Source: Ahrensia sp. (GTDB lineage Bacteria > Pseudomonadota > Alphaproteobacteria > Rhizobiales > Rhizobiaceae). From it: a stretch of DNA of 64,000 nucleotides. A program made the translations under genes and the position numbers. The number at the start of each line of letters is the position of its first letter. Position 1 is the first letter of the stretch. The notes beneath the pieces are model-generated. The model saw only the letters and a list, made by a program, of their open reading frames with translations, made no database searches and was not told the origin of the DNA. Shown in pieces: positions 19,964 to 33,731 of the stretch. The DNA lies in the NCBI GenBank assembly GCA_002698425.1, contig NZXU01000092.1, positions 9,465 through 73,464 of the forward strand, read 5' to 3'.

Positions 19964-21370
19964 ATGACCGAGAGCATCGAACCCCAACGCATGGAAGCTG
20001 CGGCAGCCGGCGAAAACATGGCGGCTTCCGGGGGGAGCGGGCATTTTCGGGCCACGCTGGCGCTCGGCGTGCCGCTGGTCGGATCGCAGATCGGGCTGAT
20101 GCTGATCAACACGACCGACACCGTCATGCTCGGCTGGTACTCGGTCGAGGCCCTGGCGGCCAGCGTTTTGGCGACGCCGTTTTTCTTCGTCGTGATGATC
20201 TTCGGATCCGGTTTCAGCCAGGCGGTTCTGCCAATCGCGGCCCAGGCCGAGGGGCGGGGCGACACGCGCGGCGTCCGGCGCGCCGTGCGCATGGGGTTGT
20301 GGGTTGCGATCGGCTATTCGGCGCTGGTGATGCCGCTGCTCTGGCAAGCCGAGCGCATTCTCCTCGCCCTCGGGCAGGACCCCGGCGTCTCGGCGCTTGC
20401 GGGGGAGTATATGCGGATCGCGCAATGGGCGATGTTCCCCGCCCTCGGTGCGCAGGGATTACGCGCCTTCCTGTCGGCGATCGAAAGACCGCGCATCATC
20501 TTCTGGTCGACGGTTGCGGGCGCCGTGCTCAATGCGCTGCTGAACTGGGCGCTGATCTTCGGCAATTGGGGCGCGCCGGAATTGGGCGTGCGCGGCGCGG
20601 CGATCGCCTCGCTCGGCACCACGGCGCTCACCTTCGCGGTACTCGCGGCCCATGTGATCCTCGATCGCAAGGCGGCGGACTACGAGATCTTCGCACGCTT
20701 CTGGCGGCCGGACTGGCCGGATCTGCGCGATGTGCTGCGTATCGGCGTACCGATCTCGATCACGATTCTCGCCGAGGTGACGATGTTCGTGTTCGCATCG
20801 GTCATGATGGGCTGGCTCGGCGTGGTGGCGCTTGCCGCGCATGGCATCGCGCTGCAGTTCGCCTCGATCGCCTTCATGGTTCCGCTCGGCATGTCGCAAG
20901 CGGCAACCGTCCGGATCGGCAGGGCGCTCGGGCGCGGCGACGCGCTGGCGCTCAACCGCGCGGCGGGATCGGCGATGATGATCTGTCTGGTCTTCGCGCT
21001 GATGAGCGGGCTCCTTTTCTGGACGGTGCCGGCGCCGTTGATCTCGCTGTTTCTCGATACGTCGGAGGCCAAGGCGGCGGATGTTATCGCCTACGCGGTG
21101 CCGTTGCTGGCGATCGCCGGCATCTTCCAGCTTTTCGACAACGGCCAGGCGGTCGGTGTGGGCTTCCTGCGTGGTCTGAAGGATACGCGGGTGCCGATGC
21201 TGCTCGCCATTTTCTGCTATTGGGGGATCGGTTTCCCCACCGCCTATCTGCTCGGTTTCGTCCTCGGTTTCGGCGGCGTCGGCGTCTGGACCGGGCTTGC
21301 TACCGGTCTGGCCTTCGCCGCGGTTTTCATGAATGTCAGGTTCCTTATCCTGCGTCCGAGACCGAGCTAG
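19964..21370 (+). CDS. MATE family efflux transporter
   Basis: A 468-aa, 12-TM MATE (NorM-type) transporter, normally exporting cationic drugs or metabolites against Na+ or H+. MATE signatures include LGVPLVGSQIGLMLINTTDTVMLG in the first helix, FGSGFSQAVLPIAAQAEGRGD, PALGAQGLRAFLSAIERP and the start of the second half, VPISITILAEVTMFVFASVMMGWLG. Start chosen at ATG 19964; GTG 19928 in the same frame is possible. It stands between murB and ddl, divergent from the coiled-coil/GGDEF pair. Substrate unknown. Confidence 0.92.
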   Translation: MTESIEPQRMEAAAAGENMAASGGSGHFRATLALGVPLVGSQIGLMLINTTDTVMLGWYSVEALAASVLATPFFFVVMIFGSGFSQAVLPIAAQAEGRGDTRGVRRAVRMGLWVAIGYSALVMPLLWQAERILLALGQDPGVSALAGEYMRIAQWAMFPALGAQGLRAFLSAIERPRIIFWSTVAGAVLNALLNWALIFGNWGAPELGVRGAAIASLGTTALTFAVLAAHVILDRKAADYEIFARFWRPDWPDLRDVLRIGVPISITILAEVTMFVFASVMMGWLGVVALAAHGIALQFASIAFMVPLGMSQAATVRIGRALGRGDALALNRAAGSAMMICLVFALMSGLLFWTVPAPLISLFLDTSEAKAADVIAYAVPLLAIAGIFQLFDNGQAVGVGFLRGLKDTRVPMLLAIFCYWGIGFPTAYLLGFVLGFGGVGVWTGLATGLAFAAVFMNVRFLILRPRPS

Positions 21371-21426
21371 ACCGGCGTCGTAAGTTACCTCCCGGTTTCA
21401 GTTTTTCCCTTCGCGCACTTGCCAGC

Positions 21427-21579
21427 GAATCAACTCTCTGATTCTTTTCGCCACAGTCCCATGATCGACTGATTCGGACGCCGTATTCGTCCAGTTTGTT
21501 CGCGTACCTGCTGCGCGACGACGCTCGGACTCACGCAGCCGATCAGGGGAGGGGAAGAAGGGGAAGCAATGACCGAGTC
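21427..21579. promoter_or_regulatory. GANTC (CcrM) cluster ahead of ddl
   Basis: Five GANTC sites: 21427-21431 (GAATC), 21440-21444 (GATTC), 21471-21475 (GATTC), 21528-21532 (GACTC) and 21575-21579 (GAGTC, inside the first codons of ddl). In alphaproteobacteria CcrM methylates this motif and its hemimethylation times transcription of cell-cycle genes. The 198-bp gap between the MATE gene and ddl is thus likely the promoter region for the ddl-ftsQAZ half. A purine-rich ribosome site (GGGGAGGGGAAGAAGGGG, 21546-21563) precedes ddl. Confidence 0.5.
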
Positions 21580-22504
21580 CACGCGTAAGCATGTTGCAGT
21601 CCTGTTGGGCGGGTTTTCCTCGGAACGGCCTGTCAGCCTGATGTCCGGCAATGCCTGCGCGGACGAGCTGGAGAAATGCGGCTACCAGGTGACCCGTCTC
21701 GATGTGGGACACGATGTTGCGCAGCAGCTTGCCGATCTCAAACCCGATGTGGCCTTCAATGCGCTGCACGGCCCGTTCGGAGAGGACGGCCGGATCCAGG
21801 GCATTCTGGAATATCTGCAGATCCCCTACACGCATTCCGGCGTCATGTCGGCGGCCGTCACCATGGACAAGGACATGGCCAAGCGCGTCGCGCGGACGCA
21901 TGGCATTCCCGTCGCGGAATCCAGGGTGATGAACCGCCACGATTTCACCTCCGTCCACCCGATGAAGCCGCCCTACGTGGTCAAGCCGGTGACGGAAGGC
22001 TCCAGTTTCGGCGTCGTGATCGTCAAGGAAGACCAGCCGCATCCGCCACAGATCCTGACGTCGCCGGAGTGGAAATATGGCGATCGCGTCATGGCGGAGC
22101 GTTACGTGCATGGCCGTGAACTGACTTGCGCGGTGATGGGCGACGTGGCGCTCGGCGTGACCGAAATCATCCCGCAGGGACACCAGTTCTACGACTACGA
22201 TTCCAAATATGTTGCAGGCGGATCAAATCATGTGTGTCCGGCGGAAATTTCACCAAATATTTACCAAACAATAACCAAGCTGTCGCTCAAAGCACATCAA
22301 GCCTTCGGGTGCCGGGGCGTGACCCGTTCCGACTTCCGCTACGATGACCGGTTTTCCCCGAACGGGGAGGTGATCTGGCTGGAGATCAACACCCAACCCG
22401 GGATGACTGCCACATCGCTGGTCCCGGAACTGGCCGAATATGCCGGGCACTCCTTCGGGGAGCTCTTGAGTTGGATGGTGGAGGACGCATCTTGTTTGCG
22501 TTGA
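21569..22504 (+). CDS. ddl: D-alanine--D-alanine ligase
   Basis: A 311-aa ATP-grasp enzyme joining two D-Ala for MurF. Motifs: [16 protein letters not shown] at the N-terminus, [32 protein letters not shown], and the metal/ATP site [22 protein letters not shown]. Start ATG 21569. A notable AT-rich patch lies within the gene at 22195-22285, encoding [18 protein letters not shown]. It restarts the dcw order after the 4-kb interruption. Confidence 0.97.
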   Translation: MTESTRKHVAVLLGGFSSERPVSLMSGNACADELEKCGYQVTRLDVGHDVAQQLADLKPDVAFNALHGPFGEDGRIQGILEYLQIPYTHSGVMSAAVTMDKDMAKRVARTHGIPVAESRVMNRHDFTSVHPMKPPYVVKPVTEGSSFGVVIVKEDQPHPPQILTSPEWKYGDRVMAERYVHGRELTCAVMGDVALGVTEIIPQGHQFYDYDSKYVAGGSNHVCPAEISPNIYQTITKLSLKAHQAFGCRGVTRSDFRYDDRFSPNGEVIWLEINTQPGMTATSLVPELAEYAGHSFGELLSWMVEDASCLR

Positions 22505-23424
22505 CAGGAAAAAGCCGGGGAAAGAGCCGCATCGCGCCGCAGCGTCGCGAGCTTGCCGGCCGCCTTGTCGTGCCTCGCCTGCTCCGCCGGCCGGCCCGCC
22601 TCTTTTCCAAGGTTTTCGCTGGCGACATCACCGTGCCCCGTTACGCGGAAGCGGCCGGGCTTGCCTCTATCTTTGCCGCGACCGCGATCTATGGTTCCGT
22701 CGCCGGCGGCCAGTTCGGCGCCGTGGCGAACGACCTTACGGCGAAGCTTGGCTTCGCCATTTCCGAGATCGAGATTTCCGGTCAGGTCAACACGTCCGAG
22801 ATCGCCGTGATCGAGGCGCTTGGGCTGAACGAATCGACCTCTCTTGCGACCCTCGATGTGCGCGACGCGCGCGACACGCTGCAGGGATTGCCCTGGGTGG
22901 AAAAGGCGGAAGTCCGCAAGGCCTATCCCGACAAGCTGGAAATCCGCGTCACCGAGCGCCACCCCTTTGCAATCTGGCAGGCCGGCGAGACCCTGTCGCT
23001 GATCGAGCGCGACGGCCGGGTGATCGGCGCCTATGCCGGGTATGGTTTCAACGATCTGCCGCTCGTGGTCGGCCCGGGCGCGTCGACCGCGGCGGCGCCG
23101 TTCATGGAATTGCTGTCGGCCTATCCGTCTTTCGCCGGTCAGGTGAAGGCGCTGATCCATGTTGGCGAGCGGCGCTGGGATGTCCGGCTCGCCAACGGCA
23201 TTACCGTGAAGCTGCCCGCTGACCAGCCGGCGGCGGCCGTCGAAAAGCTCTTGGCGATGGATGCGATCAACCAGATCCTGTCGCGCGACATCGCCTCGAT
23301 CGACATGCGCTTGACGGACCGCACGACGGTGGCGCTGACGGAAAACGCGATGGCCCGGCGCGACACCGCGCTGAAGGCGCGCGAAAAGGCCATCAAGGCC
23401 GCAGCGCGGCGGAGCAACATCTGA
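22492..23424 (+). CDS. ftsQ: Cell division protein FtsQ
   Basis: A 310-aa bitopic protein linking cytoplasmic and periplasmic divisome parts. Basic cytoplasmic segment, TM at about 53-70, POTRA domain from [22 protein letters not shown] (90 on), then the FtsQ beta domain ([25 protein letters not shown]). Start: TTG 22492 is chosen because GGTGGAGGA ends 6 nt before it; TTG 22471 and TTG 22501 are alternatives. The gene overlaps the ddl 3' end and its TGA shares a base with the ftsA ATG. Confidence 0.93.
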   Translation: MFALTGKSRGKSRIAPQRRELAGRLVVPRLLRRPARLFSKVFAGDITVPRYAEAAGLASIFAATAIYGSVAGGQFGAVANDLTAKLGFAISEIEISGQVNTSEIAVIEALGLNESTSLATLDVRDARDTLQGLPWVEKAEVRKAYPDKLEIRVTERHPFAIWQAGETLSLIERDGRVIGAYAGYGFNDLPLVVGPGASTAAAPFMELLSAYPSFAGQVKALIHVGERRWDVRLANGITVKLPADQPAAAVEKLLAMDAINQILSRDIASIDMRLTDRTTVALTENAMARRDTALKAREKAIKAAARRSNI

Positions 23425-24746
23425 TGTCGACGAAGTCCCGCGCGCCCGAACAGAAAAAGCCCCGGCGGTCCGCCGTCATCACGGTGCTCGATATCGGCAG
23501 CACCAAGACGGTCTGCATCATCGCCCGCATGACCCCCTGCGAGACCGGCCAGTACCTGCATGGCCGCACCCATTCGCCGGAAGTGATCGGCATCGGGCAT
23601 ACCAAGTCGCACGGCATCAAGTCCGGCCTGATCAACGATCTGGACGCGGCCGAACAATCGGTTCGCCAGGCTGTTGACGCGGCGGAGCGGATGGCCGGGC
23701 TGACGGTGGATTCGATCATCGTCAATGTCGGCGCGGGGCGTCTGGCCAGCCACATTTCGAGTGCTTCGATCGAGCTCGACGAGGGACGGCCGATTTCCAA
23801 GTCGGACATCCAGAAGGTGCTCAAGGCGGGCGTCGCGCGCGCCGCCAATGTCGACCGGACGGTCCTGCACATGCTGCCCGTCGATCATGTCCTCGACGGC
23901 GAACGCGGCATCGTCGATCCGCGCGGCATGATCGGGCGTCAATTGTCGCTCAACATGCATGTCCTGACCGCCGATGCGGCTCCCTTGCGCAATGTCGAAA
24001 TTTGCATCAACCGCGCGCATCTGAGCGTCGAGGCGATGGTCGCGACACCTTATGCCAGCGGCCTTGCCGCGCTCGTTGATGACGAACTCGATCTCGGTTG
24101 CGCCTGCATCGACATGGGCGGCGGAACGACATCGGTCGCGGTTTTCGCGGATCGCGCCTTCATTCATGCGGATTCGATCCCGGTCGGCGGCCATCACGTG
24201 ACGATGGATATCGCGCGCGGCTTTTCCTGCCGTCTCGAGGACGCCGAACGGCTGAAAGTAATGCAGGGTTCCGCGTTGGCGACACCGGCCGATGAGCGCG
24301 ATGTCATCCAGGTGCCGGCGATCGGCGACGACGACTATGGCCAGGCGACGCAAGTCCCGCGCAGCCTGCTCAACCGTATAATCGCGGCACGAGTGGAAGA
24401 GACACTGGAGATGCTGCGCGATCGTATCAACAAGTCCGGCTATTCGAGCGTCGTCGGCAAGCGGGTCGTGCTGACCGGCGGCGCCGCGCAACTGACCGGC
24501 CTGCCGGAACTGGCGCGTCGCATTCTGGGGCGCAATGTGCGGGTCGGACGCCCGCTCGGCGTCAGCGGTCTTCCGACGGCGGCCAAGGGGCCGGCCTTCG
24601 CGGCGGTCGCGGGGCTGATGATCTATCCGCAGGTGGCCGAGGACGACCAAAGCACGATGCGGTTTGCACATCCGTTTCGACTGGCCGGAACGGGGACGGA
24701 CGGGCCTCTGGGGCGCATGACCCAGTGGCTGAAGGACAGTTTTTAA
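23424..24746 (+). CDS. ftsA: Cell division protein FtsA
   Basis: A 440-aa actin-like ATPase that anchors FtsZ to the membrane. Phosphate loops [13 protein letters not shown] (near 22) and [14 protein letters not shown], the 1C region ([19 protein letters not shown]), [20 protein letters not shown] and a C-terminal amphipathic membrane-targeting helix ending [11 protein letters not shown]. One-base overlap with ftsQ. Confidence 0.96.
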   Translation: MSTKSRAPEQKKPRRSAVITVLDIGSTKTVCIIARMTPCETGQYLHGRTHSPEVIGIGHTKSHGIKSGLINDLDAAEQSVRQAVDAAERMAGLTVDSIIVNVGAGRLASHISSASIELDEGRPISKSDIQKVLKAGVARAANVDRTVLHMLPVDHVLDGERGIVDPRGMIGRQLSLNMHVLTADAAPLRNVEICINRAHLSVEAMVATPYASGLAALVDDELDLGCACIDMGGGTTSVAVFADRAFIHADSIPVGGHHVTMDIARGFSCRLEDAERLKVMQGSALATPADERDVIQVPAIGDDDYGQATQVPRSLLNRIIAARVEETLEMLRDRINKSGYSSVVGKRVVLTGGAAQLTGLPELARRILGRNVRVGRPLGVSGLPTAAKGPAFAAVAGLMIYPQVAEDDQSTMRFAHPFRLAGTGTDGPLGRMTQWLKDSF

Positions 24747-24753
24747 GGAAAAC

Positions 24754-24793
24754 CGCGGGCGACGCCCGCGTCCGGATGTGGCGGCGCATCCGG
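24754..24793. promoter_or_regulatory. Two hairpins in the ftsA-ftsZ gap
   Basis: CGCGGGC (24754-24760) pairs with GCCCGCG (24764-24770), and CCGGATG (24772-24778) pairs with CATCCGG (24787-24793). They occupy most of the 67-bp leader before the ftsZ ribosome site. They could attenuate transcription, mark an RNA-processing site, or protect the ftsZ mRNA; there is no T-tract. Confidence 0.5.
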
Positions 24794-24813
24794 CATCAGA
24801 AAGGATGGAAAGA

Positions 24814-26565
24814 ATGACGATCAATCTCAAAAAGCCGGACATCACCGAACTGAAGCCGCGCATCACCGTTTTCGGTGTTGGCGGCGGCGGCGGCAATGCG
24901 GTCAACAACATGATCAATGCCGGCCTTGAGGGCGTCGATTTCGTGGTCGCCAACACCGACGCGCAGGCGCTGTCGATGAACAAGGCGGAACGGATCATCC
25001 AGATGGGCCTCGGCGTGACCGAAGGCCTCGGCGCGGGATCGCAGCCGGATGTCGGCCGGGCTTCCGCCGAGGAGTGCATCGACGAGATCAACGATCACCT
25101 GAACGGCACCCATATGTGCTTCGTCACCGCCGGCATGGGCGGCGGCACCGGCACTGGCGCGGCTCCGGTGGTCGCCTCGGCGGCGCGCGAACGCGGCATC
25201 CTCACCGTCGGTGTCGTCACCAAGCCGTTCCATTTCGAGGGCCAGCGGCGCATGCGTACCGCCGAAGCCGGCATCGAGGAACTGCAGGCCTGCGTCGACA
25301 CGCTGATCGTCATTCCGAACCAGAACCTGTTCCGCATCGCCAATGACAAGACGACCTTCGCAGACGCCTTCGGCATGGCCGACCAGGTTCTCTATTCCGG
25401 CGTCGCCTGCATCACCGACCTGATGGTCAAGGAAGGCCTGATCAATCTCGACTTTGCCGACGTGCGTTCGGTGATGCGCGAGATGGGCAAAGCGATGATG
25501 GGCACGGGCGAGGCGTCCGGCGAGGGCCGCGCGATGACCGCCGCGGAAGCCGCGATCGCCAATCCGCTGCTCGACGAGACCTCGATGAAGGGCGCAAGGG
25601 GCCTGCTGATCTCGATCACGGGCGGCCGCGACATGACGCTGTTCGAGGTCGACGAGGCCGCGACCCGCATCCGCGAGGAAGTCGACCAGGACGCCAACAT
25701 CATCCTCGGCGCGACCTTCGACGAATCGCTCGAAGGCATCATCCGCGTCTCCGTGGTTGCGACCGGCATCGAGGCACAGGCCTCAGAGATCGGCGCTCCG
25801 GTGGCCGAACTGCGCGCCCAGCCGCGCCCGGCGCCCCAGCCGGCGATCACGCGTCCGGCCGCTCCGTCGGCGCCTGCTACTTCGACGGTTGCCTCTGCTC
25901 CAGCGGCAAGCGCGCCCGCGCCGCAGCCGGCCGCTCCGGCACCGGCTCCGAAGGCCGAAATTGCCTCCGAAAGCGTCAGCGAGGTGATTCGCGAGACCGA
26001 GCGCGACATGGCCGCCTTCGAACAGAAAGCCGCTGCCGCCCCGGAACGTGCCGCTCCGGAGTTCAAGCCGCAGAGCCGCCTGTTCACATCCGCGCAGCAG
26101 CCGATGCGCGCCGCGCCGGCAACCGCGCCGGTGATGCAGGAGCCGGAACCTCAGCCGCAACCGCAGCCGCAGCGCTTCCAGCCGCAGCCGGAACTGCGCG
26201 AATCGCCCCGCATGCCGCGGGTCGAGGACTTCCCGCCGATGGTTCAGGCCGAAGTCGATTCGCATGTGGCGCGCCCGCATGTGGAAGAAGAGGACGAACG
26301 CGGGCCGCTCGGGCTGCTGAAGCGCCTCACGCACGGGCTTTCGCGTGAGGAAAAGGCTGCGGTTTCACCGAAACTGCGCCCGGTCGATCACGGTCTCGCC
26401 CAGGGGCAGCCGGAACAGCGCCGCCAGCTCTCGCAGGACGCGCAGCTCTATGCACCGCGCAAGGGACAGCTGGACGATCACGGCCGGTCCGCCCCCCAAG
26501 GGCAGGGTTCTTCGGAAGAGGATCAGCTGGAGATCCCGGCGTTTCTGCGCCGCCAGGCGAACTGA
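24814..26565 (+). CDS. ftsZ: Cell division protein FtsZ (long form)
   Basis: A 583-aa tubulin homologue forming the Z ring. GTP-binding: [13 protein letters not shown] (21-33), the tubulin signature GGGTGTG (109-115), NTDAQAL and the T7 loop region [12 protein letters not shown] long Pro/Ala/Gln-rich linker (about 330-560) precedes the C-terminal peptide [12 protein letters not shown], which binds FtsA and other partners. Start ATG 24814, with AAAGGATGGAAAGA before it; an ATG at 24805 and a GTG at 24778 open the same frame. The linker length matches the long FtsZ of rhizobia. Confidence 0.97.
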   Translation: MTINLKKPDITELKPRITVFGVGGGGGNAVNNMINAGLEGVDFVVANTDAQALSMNKAERIIQMGLGVTEGLGAGSQPDVGRASAEECIDEINDHLNGTHMCFVTAGMGGGTGTGAAPVVASAARERGILTVGVVTKPFHFEGQRRMRTAEAGIEELQACVDTLIVIPNQNLFRIANDKTTFADAFGMADQVLYSGVACITDLMVKEGLINLDFADVRSVMREMGKAMMGTGEASGEGRAMTAAEAAIANPLLDETSMKGARGLLISITGGRDMTLFEVDEAATRIREEVDQDANIILGATFDESLEGIIRVSVVATGIEAQASEIGAPVAELRAQPRPAPQPAITRPAAPSAPATSTVASAPAASAPAPQPAAPAPAPKAEIASESVSEVIRETERDMAAFEQKAAAAPERAAPEFKPQSRLFTSAQQPMRAAPATAPVMQEPEPQPQPQPQRFQPQPELRESPRMPRVEDFPPMVQAEVDSHVARPHVEEEDERGPLGLLKRLTHGLSREEKAAVSPKLRPVDHGLAQGQPEQRRQLSQDAQLYAPRKGQLDDHGRSAPQGQGSSEEDQLEIPAFLRRQAN

Positions 26566-26590
26566 CCTTGCAGGACTGTTACAAGCGTGA

Positions 26591-26619
26591 GAGGCAGGCT
26601 GTTTCGCGCAGCCTGCCTC
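26591..26619 (+). terminator. Hairpin after ftsZ
   Basis: GAGGCAGGCTG (26591-26601) pairs perfectly with CAGCCTGCCTC (26609-26619) around a 7-nt loop. The sequence after it (TTCACGTT) is only mildly T-rich, so termination may be partial. The 270-bp gap before lpxC also holds an AT-rich stretch at about 26630-26710. Confidence 0.6.
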
Positions 26620-26835
26620 TTCACGTTAAGTGTATGAATGCAAAAGTTTTTCCGAAACGGTGCCGGATTGACCATCTGGTAACATTTGGTAAAAAAGCGT
26701 GATTTGGTCCGGAAGGCGACTCGCGGATATTGTCGCCGCAGAGAGGGGAGAACCAACCTGCTTGCGCTGGCGGGGCGGTTCGCGGACAAAAGCCAATGAG
26801 CCTCGCTGTCAGGCGATGCGTCAGCGGAAAGGCCG

Positions 26836-27798
26836 ATGGGGACCGAATTGTTAGGATACCAAGCCACGCTCTGCGACAAGGCAGAACTCTCCGGCATTGC
26901 TGTTCACAGCGGTGAACAGGTTTCAATAAGATTGCTTCCGGCTGCGCCCAACACTGGGGTGCAATTCAGGCGAATTTATGAAGACGGCACGGTCGCGGCC
27001 ATCTCGGCGGTGGCCGGGCAGGTCGGCGCCACCGATCTGTGCACCATGCTCGGCGATCCGGCGGGCGCACATGTTGCAACCGTCGAACATCTGATGGCGG
27101 CCTTCTGGGCGACGGGCCTCGACAATGTGATCGTCGAGATCGACGGCGACGAAGTGCCCGTTATGGACGGTTCCAGCCAGGTCTTCATCCAGGCGATCGA
27201 CGAGGCCGGCATGATCCACCATGCCGTGAAACGCCGTTATGTCCGCGTGAAGAAAACCGTGCGCGTCGAAATCGGCGGCAGCTGGGCCGAGTTCCGTCCG
27301 CATCAGGGGACCCGCTTCGAGGTCGTGATCGATTTCGACAGCCCGCTGATCGGCCGGCAGGAATTCAAGGCGGACGTGAATGGCGACGTGTTCCGCGAGG
27401 AACTGGCCGATGCTCGCACCTTCGGTTTCATGAAGGATGTCGGGCGGCTATGGGCTTCCGGCCATGCGCTGGGATCTTCGCTGGAAAATTCGGTGGTCAT
27501 CAGCGACGAGCATACGGTGATCAATCCGGAAGGCCTGCGCTATCGCGACGAGTTCGTCCGGCACAAGACGCTGGATGCAATCGGCGACCTCGCGCTGGCC
27601 GGTGCGCAGTTCATCGGCTGCTATGCTTCCTATCGCGGCGGTCACCGCCTGAATGCGGCGGCGCTGAAAGCGCTTCTGACCGATCGCACCGCCTATGAGA
27701 TCGTCGAAACCCCGGAGGAGCGCCAGCGTGTCTTTTCCGGCGACTTCGTCACGGTCGCGGCCGCACAGGCCCAGGCGCATGCGCCCTGGATGCTCTGA
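26836..27798 (+). CDS. lpxC: UDP-3-O-acyl-GlcNAc deacetylase LpxC
   Basis: A 320-aa zinc enzyme for the committed step of lipid A synthesis. The first metal His is in ATVEHLMAAF (His85); HKTLDAIGDLALAG supplies His243 and Asp247. Also GYQATLCDKAELSGIAVHSGE at the start and EIDGDEVPVMDGSS. Start ATG 26836. Its usual place after ftsZ in proteobacteria is kept. Confidence 0.97.
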   Translation: MGTELLGYQATLCDKAELSGIAVHSGEQVSIRLLPAAPNTGVQFRRIYEDGTVAAISAVAGQVGATDLCTMLGDPAGAHVATVEHLMAAFWATGLDNVIVEIDGDEVPVMDGSSQVFIQAIDEAGMIHHAVKRRYVRVKKTVRVEIGGSWAEFRPHQGTRFEVVIDFDSPLIGRQEFKADVNGDVFREELADARTFGFMKDVGRLWASGHALGSSLENSVVISDEHTVINPEGLRYRDEFVRHKTLDAIGDLALAGAQFIGCYASYRGGHRLNAAALKALLTDRTAYEIVETPEERQRVFSGDFVTVAAAQAQAHAPWML

Positions 27799-27980
27799 GT
27801 TCCGGACGCAACAGCTCCACGATTGTTTGGGGGAGACGCCGCTCTTTGAGCGGCGATCCGCTCTGTGCCACAAAATCGCGACATTCCCGTCGCACGGCGT
27901 TGCCGGTCGGGGCGTGACGCGGTATGTGACGGCATCGCGCAAGCGGTAGCGACAACTGCCGCGGAAACAGGATACGGAAC

Positions 27981-28850
27981 ATGGCGATGGTGACTGCGGG
28001 AAAAGCGATGCGTGGCGGCAAGGTTGCGGCGAGAGCCTTTGCGGTGGCCGCGCTTGCCGGTCTGCTCGGCGCCTGCGCCAGCAAGGACAAGGGTGTCGAC
28101 CTGCAGAGCTATGTCGACACGATCGAGCCGGCCGATGTCCTCTACAACCAGGCGCTTGCCAACATGAACAATGGCAAGCTGAACGAGGCGTCGCGGAAAT
28201 TCGAAGCCGTTGACCGTCAGCACCCCTATTCGGAATATGCCCGCAAGGCGAACGTCATGGCGGCGTTCACTTCCTACAAGATGGGCAAGTTCAGCGAGGC
28301 GATCACCGCCGCGCGCCGCTTCGTCAATCTCTATCCGACGGACGAAGATGCGGCCTACGCGCAATATATTATCGGCCTGTCCTACTACGCGCAGATTCCG
28401 GAGATCACGCGCGACCAGCGCAATGCGGTTCTGGCGATGCAGAATTTCAACGAGCTGATCGAGCGCTATCCCGATTCGATCTATATCGAGGACGCCAAGA
28501 CCAAGTTGCGCGCGGCCCGGGATCAGCTCGCCGGCAAGGAAATGCAGGTCGGCCGTTATTATCTGGAACGCCGCGAATATCCGGCTGCGGTCAATCGGTT
28601 CCGCACGGTGGTCGAGGATTACGCCAACACCCGTCACGTCGAAGAGGCGTTGGCGCGTCTTGTCGAGACATATTACGCAATGGGCCTCGTATCCGAAGCG
28701 CAGACGGCCGCCGCGGTGCTTGGCCACAACTTCCCGGACAGCCAGTGGTATGCGGATTCCTATGCGCTGCTGCAATCCGGCGGCCTTCAGCCGCGTGAGA
28801 ACAAGGGGTCGTGGATTTCGCGCGCCATGAAGGGCATCATCGGAGCCTGA
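27981..28850 (+). CDS. bamD: BamD, outer membrane assembly lipoprotein
   Basis: A 289-aa TPR lipoprotein of the BAM complex (ComL). The lipobox LLGAC puts the lipidated residue at Cys32. It continues with TPR-like helices ([43 protein letters not shown] and [19 protein letters not shown]). A 182-bp gap after lpxC contains a small hairpin (CGCCGCTCTTTGAGCGGCG at about 27838) but no gene. recN follows after 29 nt. Confidence 0.95.
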   Translation: MAMVTAGKAMRGGKVAARAFAVAALAGLLGACASKDKGVDLQSYVDTIEPADVLYNQALANMNNGKLNEASRKFEAVDRQHPYSEYARKANVMAAFTSYKMGKFSEAITAARRFVNLYPTDEDAAYAQYIIGLSYYAQIPEITRDQRNAVLAMQNFNELIERYPDSIYIEDAKTKLRAARDQLAGKEMQVGRYYLERREYPAAVNRFRTVVEDYANTRHVEEALARLVETYYAMGLVSEAQTAAAVLGHNFPDSQWYADSYALLQSGGLQPRENKGSWISRAMKGIIGA

Positions 28851-28879
28851 TGCGCGCCTCCCGGGGATCCTGACCTATC

Positions 28880-32759
<3,880 letters not shown>

Positions 32760-32765
32760 GCGCCG

Positions 32766-33446
32766 TTACTTCTTCCGCGCGCGCGTAAATTTCATCGTGT
32801 GCCCCGCAATCGCCTCCGACGTGCCCGTCCATGCGTAGGCGAGAAGCGCCGGCTCGTGCGAGGATGTGCGGATTGTGTGCGTGGTTCCGGCGGCATTGAA
32901 AATCATGGAGGGCGGGCGGAAGACGCCGAGGTCGTTTTCGGAGACCGCGCCGGAGAGCACGATATAGCTCTCCGTGATCCCGTCATGGCGATGCGAAGGG
33001 TAGACGCAGCCCGGCGCGAACAGGACGAAGCCCAGAACGAGATCGTCGCAGCCGATGAAGCCCGCCGGCCCCAAAATATCCGCATAGCCGTATTTCCGCG
33101 CGAGCGTCGGCCGGACATTCTCGTAGCCATATTCCCAGCGCAGGCGCGGCGCGAGCTTGGCGACCGTGCGGACGAAGACTTCCGTCGGCTCGCGCTCGCC
33201 ATTGTCGAACGCTCTGCCGAGGTGGCTGGTCACCGGCAAGGCCGACGGTTCGGGCAAACGCGTCGCGGGATTGGCCTTCATCGTCTTGGCGATCCTCTCG
33301 CGCACCATGCGCATATGCGCGCGGATCGGCGCGCTGCCGCCCGTCGGTGCATAGCGGTAGGCGGTCTCGAACTCGCGCAGCAGGTAGAAGATATCGGTAT
33401 CTTCGGAGAGAAGAGGGGAGGCGGGGTTCTGAAGGTCGGCCGTCAC
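32766..33446 (-). CDS. Cupin protein of the DMSP-lyase-like family
   Basis: 226 aa from GTG 33446 (VTADLQNPASPLLSEDTD), chosen because GGGAGA lies 6 nt upstream; the frame opens further to 33671, including an ATG at 33560. An N-terminal helical part is followed by a cupin core with motif 1 SHRHDGITESYIVLSG (HxHxxxxE-x6-G) and motif 2 NAAGTTHTIRT, then EPALLAYAWTG. This layout and length resemble the DddL/DddQ/DddW dimethylsulfoniopropionate lyases. Many family members in non-marine rhizobia have no proven DMSP activity, so the reaction is uncertain. Convergent to ligA, divergent from azlC. Confidence 0.6.
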   Translation of the reverse strand: MTADLQNPASPLLSEDTDIFYLLREFETAYRYAPTGGSAPIRAHMRMVRERIAKTMKANPATRLPEPSALPVTSHLGRAFDNGEREPTEVFVRTVAKLAPRLRWEYGYENVRPTLARKYGYADILGPAGFIGCDDLVLGFVLFAPGCVYPSHRHDGITESYIVLSGAVSENDLGVFRPPSMIFNAAGTTHTIRTSSHEPALLAYAWTGTSEAIAGHTMKFTRARKK

Positions 33447-33731
33447 GCGATATCTCCCGTGCCCGTAGGGTTGGTCATGCGGCCGTTCGGCATGGTTTGG
33501 CCGAGGAGCAACCCAACCAATACGCCGGAAAAGCCAATCCGGAAGACCCAAAAGCGTCATCTGCTGGGGTTTTGGCGGCGAGGGCGGCTCCGTGCCGGCT
33601 CCGTCGCGGACGGTGGGACGGAGGCTTTCGCGGACTCGCCAGGCGGCTTGTCGTCCTTGTCTCCATGACAATTTACTCCGTGACCCGTCAGTACTGTTGA
33701 CCTATACGGCTTGCACGGAGACGGATATTCT

